The notes: generated by a model from the sequence alone, not told the origin. 64,000 nucleotides of DNA from Chloroflexota bacterium (GCA_023382055.1 JAMCQN010000151.1:62001-126000), one strand, 5' to 3'; shown: positions 16,976 to 27,213, counted from the stretch's first letter. A program made the numbers and translations.

Positions 16976-18625
16976 ATGATGAGCATCCATCCACTTGCGG
17001 GGAAACCTGCGCCGCCGGACATCCTGATCGATGTCAGAAAACTTGAGCGAGCCTATTACGACAATAAACCGGACCTGGGCAATCCGTCTCAGTTGGTCAG
17101 CTTTGGCACCAGCGGCCATCGCGGCACACCGGCGGACGGCAGCTTTACGGAGTCGCATATCGTGGCAATCGCACAGGCGATCTGCGAATACCGGGTTAAT
17201 AACTCGATCAGTGGTCCGCTGTACATGGGGAAGGATACGCATGCGGCGTCATCACCCGCTCAGCGCAGCGCGCTCGAAGTTCTGGCCGCCAACGCCGTCA
17301 ACGTATTTATCCAGCAGGATGGCGGCGTAACTCCCACGCCGGCAATCTCGCACGCGATACTGGTCTATAACCGCGGTCGGCGCGACGGCCTTGCAGACGG
17401 CATCATCATTACGCCCTCGCACAATCCACCTGAAGACGGCGGCATAAAGTACAACCCGTCTGAGGGCGGGCCCGCAGACACCAGTATCACACGCTGGATT
17501 CAGGATCGCGCCAATGCATTGCTGCGCGAGGGGAATAAGAGCGTCAGACGCATCGCTTATGAATCCGCATTGAAAGCGCCGACTACGCATCATTACGACT
17601 ACGTGCGTCCGTATGTCGATGACCTGAGCAGCATCATCGATATGGATGTCATCCGCTCATCCGGTATCCGCATCGGCGTAGATCCGCTGGGTGGTTCAGC
17701 GCTGGCCTACTGGGAACCCATCCGGGAACGTTACGAACTGCAACTCACCGTCGTCAACCAGAAACTGGACCCGACATTCAGCTTCATGACTGTGGATCAC
17801 GATGGCAAAATTCGTATGGATTGTTCCAGTCCGTATGCCATGGCTGGATTGATCGGCCTAAAAGACAAATTCGACATCGCTTTCGGCAATGATCCCGACG
17901 CGGACCGGCACGGCATCGTAACTCGAACTTCAGGGCTGATGAATCCGAATAATTACCTTACGGCAGCCATTCACTATCTGCTGCAGCACCGCCCCGCATG
18001 GCCAGATACTTCAGCGGTGGGCAAGACACTCGTCAGCAGCACCCTCATTGACCGTGTCGTCGCCGCTCTGGGCCGTAAGCTCTGCGAAGTTCCGGTGGGA
18101 TTCAAATGGTTCGCCCCGGGTTTATACGACGGTTCGTTGTGTTTTGGCGGCGAGGAGAGCGCAGGCGCCAGTTTCCTGCGCCGTGATGGAACCGTATGGA
18201 CTACGGACAAGGATGGCCCGCTGTTGGGTTTACTGGCGGCTGAGATCACGGCGCAACTGGGCAACGATCCCGGCGCTCTCTATCAGCAGTTGGCGCAGAC
18301 GTTCGGGAAACCTTACTACACGCGCATCGATGCGCCGGCTACGCTGCAACAGCGGCAAACGCTCCTGGCGCTTTCTCCTTCTGCGGTCAGCGCGGATCAA
18401 CTCGCCGGCGACGCCATCATCGCCAAACTCACCAGGGCGCCCTGCAACAACGCCTCCATCGGCGGCCTGAAAGTCGTCACCGCACAGGGATGGTTCGCCG
18501 CGCGGCCGTCGGGCACGGAGAATGTTTACAAACTCTACGCGGAGAGTTTCGTGAGCAAGTGCCACCTGCTCGACATCGTCGAGCAGGCGCAACAAATAGT
18601 CAACCAGTCGCTCGCACGCGGATGA
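16976..18625 (+). CDS. pgm: Phosphoglucomutase (alpha-D-glucose-specific)
   Basis: Protein of 549 residues, matching the bacterial Pgm group. '[15 protein letters not shown]' is the substrate loop, '[17 protein letters not shown]' holds the phosphorylated catalytic serine, '[13 protein letters not shown]' binds metal, and '[16 protein letters not shown]' is the phosphate-binding loop. It interconverts glucose 1-phosphate and glucose 6-phosphate, linking glycogen or UDP-sugar synthesis to glycolysis. GGGAG precedes the paired ATGATG start; the second ATG is equally possible. Its stop codon abuts the end of the convergent PPK2 gene with no spacer. Confidence 0.95.
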   Translation: MMSIHPLAGKPAPPDILIDVRKLERAYYDNKPDLGNPSQLVSFGTSGHRGTPADGSFTESHIVAIAQAICEYRVNNSISGPLYMGKDTHAASSPAQRSALEVLAANAVNVFIQQDGGVTPTPAISHAILVYNRGRRDGLADGIIITPSHNPPEDGGIKYNPSEGGPADTSITRWIQDRANALLREGNKSVRRIAYESALKAPTTHHYDYVRPYVDDLSSIIDMDVIRSSGIRIGVDPLGGSALAYWEPIRERYELQLTVVNQKLDPTFSFMTVDHDGKIRMDCSSPYAMAGLIGLKDKFDIAFGNDPDADRHGIVTRTSGLMNPNNYLTAAIHYLLQHRPAWPDTSAVGKTLVSSTLIDRVVAALGRKLCEVPVGFKWFAPGLYDGSLCFGGEESAGASFLRRDGTVWTTDKDGPLLGLLAAEITAQLGNDPGALYQQLAQTFGKPYYTRIDAPATLQQRQTLLALSPSAVSADQLAGDAIIAKLTRAPCNNASIGGLKVVTAQGWFAARPSGTENVYKLYAESFVSKCHLLDIVEQAQQIVNQSLARG

Positions 18626-19426
18626 CTACTCGATCACGACCTTGCTCAAGTCGTCAACTGGTTCCGGGTAATGCATATTCAGAGCCTTAAGGCTCTTTTC
18701 AAGTGTGGAGGCCACAACCAGATTGCGGTACCACTTCTTATTTGAGGGTACGATGTACCAGGGCGCCCAGGGCGTGCTCGTTGCGCTGATCGAATCTTCG
18801 TACGCTTGCATATAGTCCGGCCATAACTTGCGCTCGGCCAGGTCGGATGGATTGAATTTCCAGTGTTTGGTTGGATCATCCAACCGTTCCTGCAGGCGCT
18901 TCTTCTGCTCGTCCTGGCTGATATGAAGGAAGAACTTGAGGATTGTGGTTCCTTCATCCGCCAGGGCGCGCTCGAAGTTATTGATGATCGCATAACGGCG
19001 CTTCCAGACGGCCTTGGGAACCAGGTTATGGACGCGCACCACCAGCACATCCTCATAATGGCTGCGGTTGAAAATCACGACTTCGCCCTTCGAAGGCGTC
19101 TGCTCGTGGATGCGCCACAGGAAATCATGGCTGAGTTCTTCCGGTGTAGGCGCTTTGAAGCTGGCAACCCGCACGCCCTGTGGATTCATCGTATCAAAGA
19201 CGTGGGAGATCGTGCCATCCTTACCGGCGGTATCCATAGCCTGCAAGACGATCAGCAGCCCGTGTTTGTGCTCCGCATAAAGGAGTTCCTGCAACTGGTT
19301 AACAGCCAATTCAGTCTTCTCTATCTTTTTTGATATGCCATCCCCTTTTTTGTAGCCATCGGTATCATCGGGGTCGCAGTCCTTCAGGCGAACTCTCGTA
19401 CCTGGTTTCACGCGATACTTGTCCAT
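18626..19426 (-). CDS. Polyphosphate:nucleotide phosphotransferase, PPK2 family
   Basis: Protein of 266 residues from the ATG at 19426, where GGGAGGT lies 4 bp upstream; the longer frame overlaps nurA and lacks a site. PPK2 features are clear: a Walker-A-like 'LQAMDTAGKDGTISHV', a Walker-B-like 'FNRSHYEDVLVVRVH' and the lid 'KFFLHISQDEQKKRLQERL'. The enzyme phosphorylates nucleotides using polyphosphate. The short single-domain form is typical of class I or III members acting on AMP/ADP, but the class cannot be fixed by eye. It is convergent with pgm and divergent from nurA. Confidence 0.93.
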   Translation of the reverse strand: MDKYRVKPGTRVRLKDCDPDDTDGYKKGDGISKKIEKTELAVNQLQELLYAEHKHGLLIVLQAMDTAGKDGTISHVFDTMNPQGVRVASFKAPTPEELSHDFLWRIHEQTPSKGEVVIFNRSHYEDVLVVRVHNLVPKAVWKRRYAIINNFERALADEGTTILKFFLHISQDEQKKRLQERLDDPTKHWKFNPSDLAERKLWPDYMQAYEDSISATSTPWAPWYIVPSNKKWYRNLVVASTLEKSLKALNMHYPEPVDDLSKVVIE

Positions 19427-19490
19427 CTTACCTCCCTGGGTCATGTCGGATGATCTTGCACCGATTCTACAACCTGGCATACGCGCGCCC

Positions 19491-19519
19491 TCGACAGAGC
19501 TGAACGGGTGTTCTACAAT
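19491..19519 (+). promoter_or_regulatory. Strong leaderless promoter of the nurA-herA operon
   Basis: TCGACA and TACAAT, each one mismatch from consensus, are separated by exactly 17 bp. The expected start, 6-7 nt after the -10 box, falls on the A of the ATG at 19526. This would give a leaderless mRNA, consistent with the absence of any Shine-Dalgarno sequence. Confidence 0.6.
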
Positions 19520-19525
19520 GTGCCC

Positions 19526-20761
19526 ATGCCGCTGGATGTAGCACAACTTATTCCGCAACTGCGCCAGATGTCTGCGCAGTCAACCGAGATGCGCCAGTGG
19601 CGCCTGCAGCGCGCCACGGAGATGCGGCGTGTTTTCCAACCAGCCTTTGACGTTTCAGTCATCGATGCGGCGCAGGCGAAAATAGACCGCTTGCAGGATG
19701 TGCGATGGAGCGCAGCCCGTTTTAATGCCGGGGAACGGCTGAACCAGTTTTATGAGATCGGCGAAGAACCTAAGGATTATGCGCTGATTTCGTCGGACGG
19801 TTCGCAGATCATGCCCGACCGCCACAAGGCAGTTCAATACGCGGCTATCCAGGTCGCCAGCGCGTGTATCGTCTATGGCCAGTCGGGCAAGACTCCGGAT
19901 GTGGAGCGCGCGCTGAAAGCGGCGCAGCATAAACACATCCGATTCCTGGGCGAAGTCGAGCTGTACGATGAGTCGACTGGCGACCTGATATCGCCCGGCG
20001 AAATCAGCGCAGAGCGCGACCTGCTGGAGATCGAGCAACTGGCAGATCAGTGCCAACGCTTTTACTCGGCAGGTCTCCGCCCTATCGCCGTCGCTGATGG
20101 ATCGCTCGTGCCATTCTCTCTATTGAACGAGCCATTTGTGCGCAACAATGCGCCGCGTGCGACCGAGCAGTTGGAGCGCATCAACCGCGCATTCGACCGG
20201 ATGCGCAACTGCGGCGCCATTGTTGCCGGCTATATCGAACGGCCGAACAGCAACACCGTGGCGCGCGCTTGCGCACTGGCGGATATTCCAGCGGAAGTCA
20301 TCGATGACGACGCGCAACTGCGCCAGCACCTGCGCAGACTCGAACAGAATATGCGCGGTATCACAGACCGAACACTGCTGGAATCCATATTGCCCGCCAA
20401 CCAGCGCACGGCGTTGTTTCAACCGTCCTGGCTGATAAATGCACCCGCCTATCTTGGACGTTCGGGCCACACCATGGTGGGTTGCTACCTGGCGATCGGC
20501 CCCAGCGCACCGCTTATCGCCCGACTGGAGATGCCGTCCTGGTGCGCGGCGCCGGAACAGGTGGGTGTCCTGTCCCGTATCATGGTCAGGCACACGCACA
20601 TGGGCGGAGGCTATCCATTGTGTCTGAAAGCGGCTCATGAAGAAGCCGTGTTAGCCCATTCAGATGAACAAGCCATCGACCGTATCATTCAACGCAACCT
20701 GATCGATCAGGGCATCATGGCGAGACCTTCATCCAAACAGGAAGCAAAGGAAAAACGATAG
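19526..20761 (+). CDS. nurA: NurA-domain 5'-3' nuclease
   Basis: Protein of 411 residues. NurA nucleases have an RNase H-like fold with two acidic motifs, and both are visible: 'ALISSDGSQIMPDRH' (Asp91) and 'PIAVADGSLVPFSLL' (Asp191). A C-terminal 'VRHTHMGGGYPLCLKAAHEEAVL' matches the end of the domain. NurA works with the HerA translocase in DNA end resection, and the HerA gene lies two genes downstream. The ATG at 19526 is chosen because the promoter's predicted start coincides with it. The next gene begins at the base after the stop codon. Confidence 0.88.
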   Translation: MPLDVAQLIPQLRQMSAQSTEMRQWRLQRATEMRRVFQPAFDVSVIDAAQAKIDRLQDVRWSAARFNAGERLNQFYEIGEEPKDYALISSDGSQIMPDRHKAVQYAAIQVASACIVYGQSGKTPDVERALKAAQHKHIRFLGEVELYDESTGDLISPGEISAERDLLEIEQLADQCQRFYSAGLRPIAVADGSLVPFSLLNEPFVRNNAPRATEQLERINRAFDRMRNCGAIVAGYIERPNSNTVARACALADIPAEVIDDDAQLRQHLRRLEQNMRGITDRTLLESILPANQRTALFQPSWLINAPAYLGRSGHTMVGCYLAIGPSAPLIARLEMPSWCAAPEQVGVLSRIMVRHTHMGGGYPLCLKAAHEEAVLAHSDEQAIDRIIQRNLIDQGIMARPSSKQEAKEKR

Positions 20762-21382
20762 ATGATTATCGGCAAGGTACTTCACGCCAACATGCAGACT
20801 TTTGTATTCGGCACGCGCATACCGGAGAGCGATGTCCCCACCTTCGGCGCGCTGGTGCAGACGCGCAACCCGTATCGACAGACCACCATTTACGGGTTGA
20901 TCTACGACATAGCGCTAAAGGACGATGAGCGGGGTATGGTGAAGCTGCTGTCGGTAGCCGATGATGCTCGCGATGAAGACATCGAATGGCTGCGCAGCCA
21001 GTTGATACCGCTGGAGGTCAGTGTGTTGTGCGTCGGGTATCAGGACCAGGCGGACCGCCCCATAATGCATGGACTGCCCCCGCAACCTCCCATTGCCCTG
21101 CATGGCATAGAATGCTGCGATACAAGCGAGATCATCGCCTTCACAGAAAAGCTGGACTTTTTCCGCCTGGTGCTTGAATCGCGCGACGTTCCCTGCGATG
21201 AGTTGCTGGCTGCGGCCATCCGCCTGGGCATCGGCGCAAGAAACAGAAGCCGGCAGAAGGATTTTGCGCTGGCATGCGGGCGCGAGCTGGCGCGCCTGCT
21301 GGTGAATGATGGATCAAGGCTGGAAGGCTTGTTAAGACGCCTGCAATACTCAACCACGAGTGAGTCAGTCGCGGGAAGCTGA
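20762..21382 (+). CDS. HAS-barrel domain protein accompanying HerA/NurA
   Basis: Protein of 206 residues. The first ~100 residues ('IIGKVLHANMQTFVFGTR', 'PTFGALVQTRNPYRQTTIYGLIYDI') resemble the HAS-barrel, a small beta-barrel usually at the N-terminus of HerA-type ATPases that mediates contact with NurA. Here it is a separate gene; the helical second half ('DELLAAAIRLGIGARNRSRQ...') is unrecognised. The gene sits with 0-2 bp spacing between nurA and herA, so the three are certainly co-transcribed. A role as adaptor or regulator of the HerA/NurA complex is inferred. Confidence 0.72.
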   Translation: MIIGKVLHANMQTFVFGTRIPESDVPTFGALVQTRNPYRQTTIYGLIYDIALKDDERGMVKLLSVADDARDEDIEWLRSQLIPLEVSVLCVGYQDQADRPIMHGLPPQPPIALHGIECCDTSEIIAFTEKLDFFRLVLESRDVPCDELLAAAIRLGIGARNRSRQKDFALACGRELARLLVNDGSRLEGLLRRLQYSTTSESVAGS

Positions 21383-21390
21383 GTGTGGAT

Positions 21391-23079
21391 ATGATCGACA
21401 ACCTTTTATCGGATCTGAATCCGTTGATACCGCTGGAGCGTGCCCGGACGCCGGGCAGACGCGATCGGCTGGGCATTGTCGTGGGCGGATCGTTGAACGA
21501 CGGCCTGGACATCAAAATCGACCGCGAGACAATCATCGAGGGTCTTGCGGTCGGCAGCTACGTCACCATTGAAGGTCAGACCGAACGCCGGTTTTTCGGA
21601 TTAGTCACTGACATCATGCTGGACTCCGTCGATGCGAATATACAAAGGATGCCGCCGGCGCTGGACGATTTCGTCACGCAGGTTTATCGCGGCACAGCCG
21701 TCTATGGCGTGCTGCACGTAAAGCCCATGCTGGTTCTGGAGAAAGGCAACGCGGAGCCAAAACCAATCAAGACAGTGCCGGCGCACTTCACGGCGGCGTA
21801 TCGAGCGACGCCGGAGGAAGTGCAGGAGATATTCGCAGCCGAGGGCAAAGGGAGCTATGAGATCGGCCAGTCAGTCGATGATGAATCCATCAAGATCAAC
21901 CTCAACCTGGAGCAATTCGTCGAGCGGTCCAGCGCGGTGTTCGGGCGCAGTGGCACGGGTAAAACTTTCCTCGCCCTGCCCCTGCTCGCCAGCATCATCA
22001 AACAGGACGTCGCATCGGTGTTGATCTTCGACATGCACAACGACTATGGGTATACGCTCAAGGGCGACAAGTCCAGGCACTTTAAGGGACTCAAGCAACT
22101 GTCGGCCATCAGCTCTCGCGTAGCGGTCGTCACGCTGGACGAAGAGTCCTCCCGAACGCGCCACGCCGGCTACGAATTCGCGCTCAACATCGGGTATGGT
22201 CAGATCGAGCCGGAGGATCTCGAGATGCTGCAGAGCGTGCTGAGTCTGTCGGATGTGCAGGTCAATGCGCTGTTTGCGCTCAGCCGCAAGTTTCCGCGTG
22301 AGTGGGTGCACAAACTCATGAGCGATGACGATGACGCTGAGGTCAAGGAAATGCTCGAGGGCAACAAGATCGCCGACGGCACATATTATGCGATCCAGCG
22401 CAAGTTGAAGCGGCTCTTGAAGTTCGGCTTTATACGCGAACAGGCTACAGAAAACTTTGTCGAGCGCATCGTGAATTACCTGACGCGCGGCGAGAACGTC
22501 GTCGTCGAGTTCGGCCGATATGGCAATGACCTGCCGGCATACGTTTTCGTGGCGAATTACATCACCCGCCGCATTCACGAGCGATATGTAGCCATGAAAG
22601 AGGCTGCCGAGGGCGGCGGCGTTGAACCGCGCCAACTGGTCATCGCCGTCGAAGAGGCGCACAAATTCCTCGATCCAGCCGTCGCGGGTCTCACAATCTT
22701 TGGAACTATCGCCCGTGAACTTCGCAAATACAACGTCACCCTGTTGATCGTCGATCAGCGCCCCAGCCAGATCGATGCCGAGGTCATGTCGCAGATTGGC
22801 ACTCGTATCACCTGCGCGCTCAGCGACGAAAAAGACATCAGCGCTGTCTTTACCGGCATGAGCGGCGGGCAGCAATTGCGCAGCGTACTCGCCTCGCTGG
22901 ACAGCAAACAGCAGGCGCTCATCATGGGACATGCCGTGCCAATGCCGGTGGTCGTCAAAACCCGCGAGTACGGCCAGGCGGTGTACATGGAATACGCCGG
23001 CTCGTTGAAATCGCCGGCTGAACAGCATGCCAGCAACCAGCGCAAGTTGGGGCGCAGTGACGACGAAGGTCTGATCTGA
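21391..23079 (+). CDS. herA: HerA-type bipolar DNA translocase ATPase
   Basis: Protein of 562 residues. An N-terminal HAS-barrel ('RLGIVVGGSLNDGLDIKI...SYVTIEGQ') precedes a DUF87/FtsK-like ATPase core with Walker A 'GRSGTGKT' (about 185-192), 'IFDMHNDYGY' (about 212-221), Walker B 'VIAVEEAHKFLDP' (about 417-429) and sensor-like 'LIVDQRPSQID'. HerA hexamers pump DNA into the NurA nuclease during double-strand-break processing. A GTG at 21385 could add two residues. The gene ends 9 bp before the ECF ATPase. Confidence 0.9.
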   Translation: MIDNLLSDLNPLIPLERARTPGRRDRLGIVVGGSLNDGLDIKIDRETIIEGLAVGSYVTIEGQTERRFFGLVTDIMLDSVDANIQRMPPALDDFVTQVYRGTAVYGVLHVKPMLVLEKGNAEPKPIKTVPAHFTAAYRATPEEVQEIFAAEGKGSYEIGQSVDDESIKINLNLEQFVERSSAVFGRSGTGKTFLALPLLASIIKQDVASVLIFDMHNDYGYTLKGDKSRHFKGLKQLSAISSRVAVVTLDEESSRTRHAGYEFALNIGYGQIEPEDLEMLQSVLSLSDVQVNALFALSRKFPREWVHKLMSDDDDAEVKEMLEGNKIADGTYYAIQRKLKRLLKFGFIREQATENFVERIVNYLTRGENVVVEFGRYGNDLPAYVFVANYITRRIHERYVAMKEAAEGGGVEPRQLVIAVEEAHKFLDPAVAGLTIFGTIARELRKYNVTLLIVDQRPSQIDAEVMSQIGTRITCALSDEKDISAVFTGMSGGQQLRSVLASLDSKQQALIMGHAVPMPVVVKTREYGQAVYMEYAGSLKSPAEQHASNQRKLGRSDDEGLI

Positions 23080-23088
23080 TCACCACCG

Positions 23089-24744
23089 ATGAGCATACGC
23101 GTCGCGCGCCTGTCTTATGCCTACCGCAACCGCGCCGAACAGGCCTTAACCGATATCTCGGCTGAGTTCAAACCCGGTGAGGTCACGCTGATTGCCGGAG
23201 CAAGCGGCTGCGGTAAAACAACCCTGATCCGATGCATCAACGGGTTGATTCCGCAGAGCTACACCGCCGGCCGGCTCAGCGGAGAAGTGACACTCTTCGG
23301 CAGGAATAATGCGGTGATGCAACTAGCGGAGATATCGCAGGTTGTCGGCGCCGTACTGCAGGACCCGGAACGCCAGATCGTAGCAACGGAGGTGATGAAC
23401 GAGATCGCATTCGGCCTGGAGAACCTGGGCCTGCCGCGCGACGAGATACGCGCGCGCATCATCAAGACAGCGGAACTGCTGCATATCGAGCCGTTGCTGG
23501 CGCGGCAGACCTTTTTGTTGAGCGGAGGAGAAAAACAGAAGGTGGCTCTGGCGGGGGTACTCGCCATGCGACCGCGCGCCATCCTTCTGGACGAACCGCT
23601 GGCTTCGCTCGATACCGCTTCCGGCCATGAGGCTTTATTGTTGATGCGCGAACTAGCGGATAGCGGTATCGCGATCGTCATCATCGAGCATCGCGTCGAG
23701 GATGTGCTTGAGATCCGACCCGAACACTGCGTGTATATGAACGCAGGCCGCATCGTATATGACGGCGATGTTCCCGGTCTTATGCAAGCTGTCGATTGGC
23801 GCGAGATCAAACTACCCGCGCCGGTGGTTATCCGGAAAATACGATCGCGCCATGACCAGCATGTAGAACCACCTGTGTTTGCGCGCACTAACAGTGCGGC
23901 ACCGCCGCTCATCGAGTTTCGCGGGGTCGGTTTCCGATATGAGGACGGCCCTGAAATCCTCCATGATGTCTCGTTTGCGGTCAGGCCTGGCGACATCATG
24001 GCAGTCATCGGTCCAAACGGCGCCGGCAAGACGACGTTGATGAAGCATGCCATCGGGCTGAACAGGCCGTCGCGCGGGCTGGTATTGATCGATCAGCAGG
24101 ACAGCAGGCAGATGAGCGTTGCACAGATCGCGCGCACGGTGGGCTATGTTTTCCAGAGCCCCAGCCACATGCTGTTTGCCCCGACGGTGCGCGAAGAGTT
24201 AAGTTTCGGCCCGCACAACATCGGGATGGACAAAGAGACGATTTCAGCGAACCTGTCGCGCGCGCTGGACGCCGTCAACCTCCCTGACAGCGCCGAACTG
24301 GCGCCACTCGCCATGAGCTTTGGGCAGCAGAAACGCATCAGCATTGCCAGCATCTTGACCATGAGCCCGCGAGTTCTGGTCATGGATGAGCCCACTGCCG
24401 GTCAGGATTATGCGAACTACACCCACTTCATGGACGATATCGTGTCGCGAATTCGCGCGGATACCGAGACAGGCGCCGGTTATTTCAAAGCGCTCATTTT
24501 CATCACACACGACCTCGACCTCGCGATTGCTTATGCCAATCGAATCGTTATGGTTGTTGAAGGTCAAATCGCCGCCGATGGCGCACCGCATGAGGTATTG
24601 CGCGACGAGTCATTGCTGGCACGCAGTCGTGTACGATCGACATCGCTGTTGAAAGCCAACCTGGGAATGCTGGATCGGTGCCAGCGTTTCATGTCAGCCG
24701 CGAGACTGGCCGGCCTGGCGACTTTGCAGGACGGCCCAGCATGA
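23089..24744 (+). CDS. ECF-type transporter ATPase with two fused ABC domains
   Basis: Protein of 551 residues made of two complete ABC ATPase domains, corresponding to EcfA1 and EcfA2 fused. Domain one has Walker A 'GASGCGKT' (37-44), signature 'LSGGEKQ' (144-150) and 'ILLDEPLASLD'. Domain two has 'GPNGAGKT' (about 308-315), a degenerate signature 'MSFGQQKR' and 'VLVMDEPTAGQD'. Together with the T subunit directly downstream (ATGA overlap) it would energise uptake of a vitamin or metal. No S component is nearby, so the substrate is unknown and S subunits are probably encoded elsewhere. Its placement 9 bp after herA looks like operon read-through rather than function. Confidence 0.9.
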   Translation: MSIRVARLSYAYRNRAEQALTDISAEFKPGEVTLIAGASGCGKTTLIRCINGLIPQSYTAGRLSGEVTLFGRNNAVMQLAEISQVVGAVLQDPERQIVATEVMNEIAFGLENLGLPRDEIRARIIKTAELLHIEPLLARQTFLLSGGEKQKVALAGVLAMRPRAILLDEPLASLDTASGHEALLLMRELADSGIAIVIIEHRVEDVLEIRPEHCVYMNAGRIVYDGDVPGLMQAVDWREIKLPAPVVIRKIRSRHDQHVEPPVFARTNSAAPPLIEFRGVGFRYEDGPEILHDVSFAVRPGDIMAVIGPNGAGKTTLMKHAIGLNRPSRGLVLIDQQDSRQMSVAQIARTVGYVFQSPSHMLFAPTVREELSFGPHNIGMDKETISANLSRALDAVNLPDSAELAPLAMSFGQQKRISIASILTMSPRVLVMDEPTAGQDYANYTHFMDDIVSRIRADTETGAGYFKALIFITHDLDLAIAYANRIVMVVEGQIAADGAPHEVLRDESLLARSRVRSTSLLKANLGMLDRCQRFMSAARLAGLATLQDGPA

Positions 24745-25586
24745 TTGCAGCCTGGAGATACAAACCTCGATCGACAGTGATCCAGCGGCTCGACCCGCGG
24801 GCGCGCATGATCTTTTATTTGTGCTTCCTGTTCAGCGTCTTCATGTTTTGGGATGTGCGCATTCTCCTGCTATTTCTACTCGTGACCGTCATCACCATCC
24901 TGGCAGCCGGGCTGTCCTGGCGTGAAACTCGTCGCACCTGGTTGTTCCTGGGTGGTTTTATCAGTTTTTATGCCCTGGTGACACTCATCACGGGGCAGGT
25001 CGGAGGGCAGTTTTACAGGGTTGAACACGTCATCGCAGCAATCCAGGCTCCTTTCACGCTGTTGGGATGGCAACCCACCCTCAGTATCAGTATAGAAAGG
25101 ATCTTCCTTGCCTTGAGTCAGCTTGTGCGCGTGGCGAGTATCGCCGCCATGACGATCCTGATACCATACACATTCGACCCGGCCTTATATGGAATTACCT
25201 TCCGTCGGTTGGGATTGCCCGATAAACTGGCCTTCGCTCTGGACCTGACGATGCGCTTTGTCCCCAGCTTGAGTCGCGACTTCGCCATGACGATGGACGC
25301 ACAGAAAGCGCGGGGTTACGAGTTGGAGCGTCGTGAAGGAGGTTTAGCAGGCCAGGCGCGAAAACTCGCGCCGCTCTTAGTTCCGGTCATTGTCCACAGC
25401 ATTATCAGCGCGGAAGAAATCACCGACGCCATGGATTTGCGCGCTTTCGGAACGCAACCGCGCACATGGCTACGTGTGCTGAAATTCAACCGGCTCGATT
25501 ACGCAGTCGTCGCGCTCGGTCTCCTGATGCTCGCTGCTTCTGCGGGCGCTAATCTGCTGGGCTATGCGCGATTCTGGGCGCCCTGA
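24741..25586 (+). CDS. ECF transporter transmembrane T component
   Basis: Protein of 281 residues with about five membrane helices. EcfT coupling helices are recognisable: 'MDAQKARGYELERR', with the A-R-G motif that contacts the ATPases, and a second 'AMDLRAFG' close to the usual form. The ATG at 24741 overlaps the ATPase gene's TGA (ATGA), so translation is coupled. The longer in-frame start at 24678 lies inside the ATPase gene and is rejected. The gene ends 5 bp from the convergent amino acid ABC operon. Confidence 0.88.
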   Translation: MIAAWRYKPRSTVIQRLDPRARMIFYLCFLFSVFMFWDVRILLLFLLVTVITILAAGLSWRETRRTWLFLGGFISFYALVTLITGQVGGQFYRVEHVIAAIQAPFTLLGWQPTLSISIERIFLALSQLVRVASIAAMTILIPYTFDPALYGITFRRLGLPDKLAFALDLTMRFVPSLSRDFAMTMDAQKARGYELERREGGLAGQARKLAPLLVPVIVHSIISAEEITDAMDLRAFGTQPRTWLRVLKFNRLDYAVVALGLLMLAASAGANLLGYARFWAP

Positions 25587-25591
25587 CCGCA

Positions 25592-26347
25592 CTATCTCAA
25601 AATCTGATTGAGGAATGTCTGCGTGCGTTCTTCGCGTGGACTTGAGAAGAATTGCTCGGGCGAGTTCTGCTCCACGATGACGCCTTTATCCATGAAGATG
25701 ACTTCATCCGCGGCATTGCGCGCGAAGCCCATTTCATGAGTCACCACAACCATGGTCATGCCTTCATGCGCCAGCTCCAGCATGACATCAAGCACTTCCT
25801 TGATCATCTCCGGGTCGAGGGCCGAGGTTGGTTCGTCGAACAGCATGACTTTCGGATTCATCGCCAACGCCCGCGCTATCGCAACGCGCTGTTGTTGTCC
25901 ACCTGACAGTTGTCCGGGGTAATTGTCCGCCTTCTCGGGGATGCCAACCCGTTCCAACTGCTTGCGAGCCATGCGCCCCGCTTCATCTTCGTTCCGCCTG
26001 CGCACGATTCGCTGCGCAAGCATGATATTGTCCAAAGCTGTGAGATGCGGGAAGAGGTTGAACTGCTGGAATACCATGCCAACCTCGGCGCGAATGGCGT
26101 TGATGTCCTTATGGTTATGGGTCAGATGGATACCATCAACCCAGATCTCCCCACTCGTCGGCACTTCCAGATGGTTGATGCAGCGCAAGACCGTGGACTT
26201 ACCCGAACCACTTGGACCGATGATGACCAGTACCTTGCCCTGTTCAACCCGCAGTGACACGCCGTTAACCGCATCAACCCGGCCAAACTGTTTGACCAGG
26301 TTCTTGATGACGATCATCGGCTGTTTCGCATTAGGAACCGCGCCCAT
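25592..26347 (-). CDS. Polar amino acid ABC transporter, ATP-binding protein
   Basis: Protein of 251 residues. Walker A 'GPSGSGKST', Q-loop '[17 protein letters not shown]', signature '[17 protein letters not shown]', Walker B '[13 protein letters not shown]' and switch 'VVTHEMGFA' are all intact and of GlnQ/HisP type. It energises the permease encoded just upstream. The start is uncertain: the ATG at 26347 overlaps the permease gene by 17 bp and has an AGGA upstream; an ATG at 26317 gives a shorter protein beginning at the domain itself. Confidence 0.93.
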   Translation of the reverse strand: MGAVPNAKQPMIVIKNLVKQFGRVDAVNGVSLRVEQGKVLVIIGPSGSGKSTVLRCINHLEVPTSGEIWVDGIHLTHNHKDINAIRAEVGMVFQQFNLFPHLTALDNIMLAQRIVRRRNEDEAGRMARKQLERVGIPEKADNYPGQLSGGQQQRVAIARALAMNPKVMLFDEPTSALDPEMIKEVLDVMLELAHEGMTMVVVTHEMGFARNAADEVIFMDKGVIVEQNSPEQFFSSPREERTQTFLNQILR

Positions 26348-27194
26348 TCTTGCCCATCCTGTTTTCAAACCACTTGACGCCGAGTGAAAGGATTATCGTC
26401 ATTGTAAGGTACATGAACGCCAGTGTGTTGTAGGTCTCCGGGTAGCGGAAAGAGGCTGATACATACAGCCGGGCTTCCTGTGTTATATCGCGAACCCCCA
26501 GCACCGAAACCAGCGATGAGTCTTTCAGCATGGCAATGAAGTCATTGCCCAACGGCGGTAAAACCCGCCGAATGGCCTGCGGAAGAATGACGTAGCGCAT
26601 CGCCTGCACGTAGCTCATGCCCAGAGAGCGCGCTGCTTCCATTTGCCCACGGCCTATCGACTCGATGCCGGCGCGGAATGTCTCGGCTTCAAAGCCGCCA
26701 TAAGCCAGAGCCAGTGCGATCATGGCGCGCGCCAGCAGCGTAACATCCTGGGTATTCGAGGTGAGCATGAAGTTAGTCTCGCCCAGAACAGGAATGAGCG
26801 CCATGCCAATGGCATTCAATACCGTAAAAAATGCCGGCGTGAGAACAAAGGCGACATAAAAGATCTGCACAAGCATCGGCAGACCCCGGATAACTTGCAC
26901 GTACAGGGTAGCCAGGTTGAATATGAGGCGATTCCTGGATACACGGCCAAGCCCGGCGATCAGCCCTAGAATAATCGCGCAGGTAAACGCAACGAGTGTG
27001 ACGAAAATGGTCGTTACGATGCCTTGCGTTAACTTGCTCAGTATGACGGAGTAAAGTTCATTCGTCAGAAACTGGTATAGCAGTATGATGCCGGCCAGTA
27101 TGAGAAACAGCAACCACCACGGCAGCCGTGAAAGCCACTGCACGAAATTAGACTGGGTTGAGGTGCGTTTTGCGATACTTTGTGTTGCAGCCAT
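26331..27194 (-). CDS. Polar amino acid ABC transporter, permease
   Basis: Protein of 287 residues of the HisM/GlnP family. Membrane helices begin at about 30, and the conserved EAA loop reads '[27 protein letters not shown]'. The ATG at 27194 has GAGG 5 bp upstream and is preferred to an ATG 10 codons earlier that lies in the hairpin region. Only one permease gene is present, so the channel is probably a homodimer. The order binding protein, permease, ATPase is usual. A strong hairpin lies just upstream. Confidence 0.92.
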   Translation of the reverse strand: MAATQSIAKRTSTQSNFVQWLSRLPWWLLFLILAGIILLYQFLTNELYSVILSKLTQGIVTTIFVTLVAFTCAIILGLIAGLGRVSRNRLIFNLATLYVQVIRGLPMLVQIFYVAFVLTPAFFTVLNAIGMALIPVLGETNFMLTSNTQDVTLLARAMIALALAYGGFEAETFRAGIESIGRGQMEAARSLGMSYVQAMRYVILPQAIRRVLPPLGNDFIAMLKDSSLVSVLGVRDITQEARLYVSASFRYPETYNTLAFMYLTMTIILSLGVKWFENRMGKNGRGS

Positions 27195-27213
27195 GAATGC
27201 CTCGTTCAACAGG

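Noticed and set aside
21871-23028. 385-residue minus-strand ORF
   Set aside because: It is antisense to herA, whose Walker motifs are complete.
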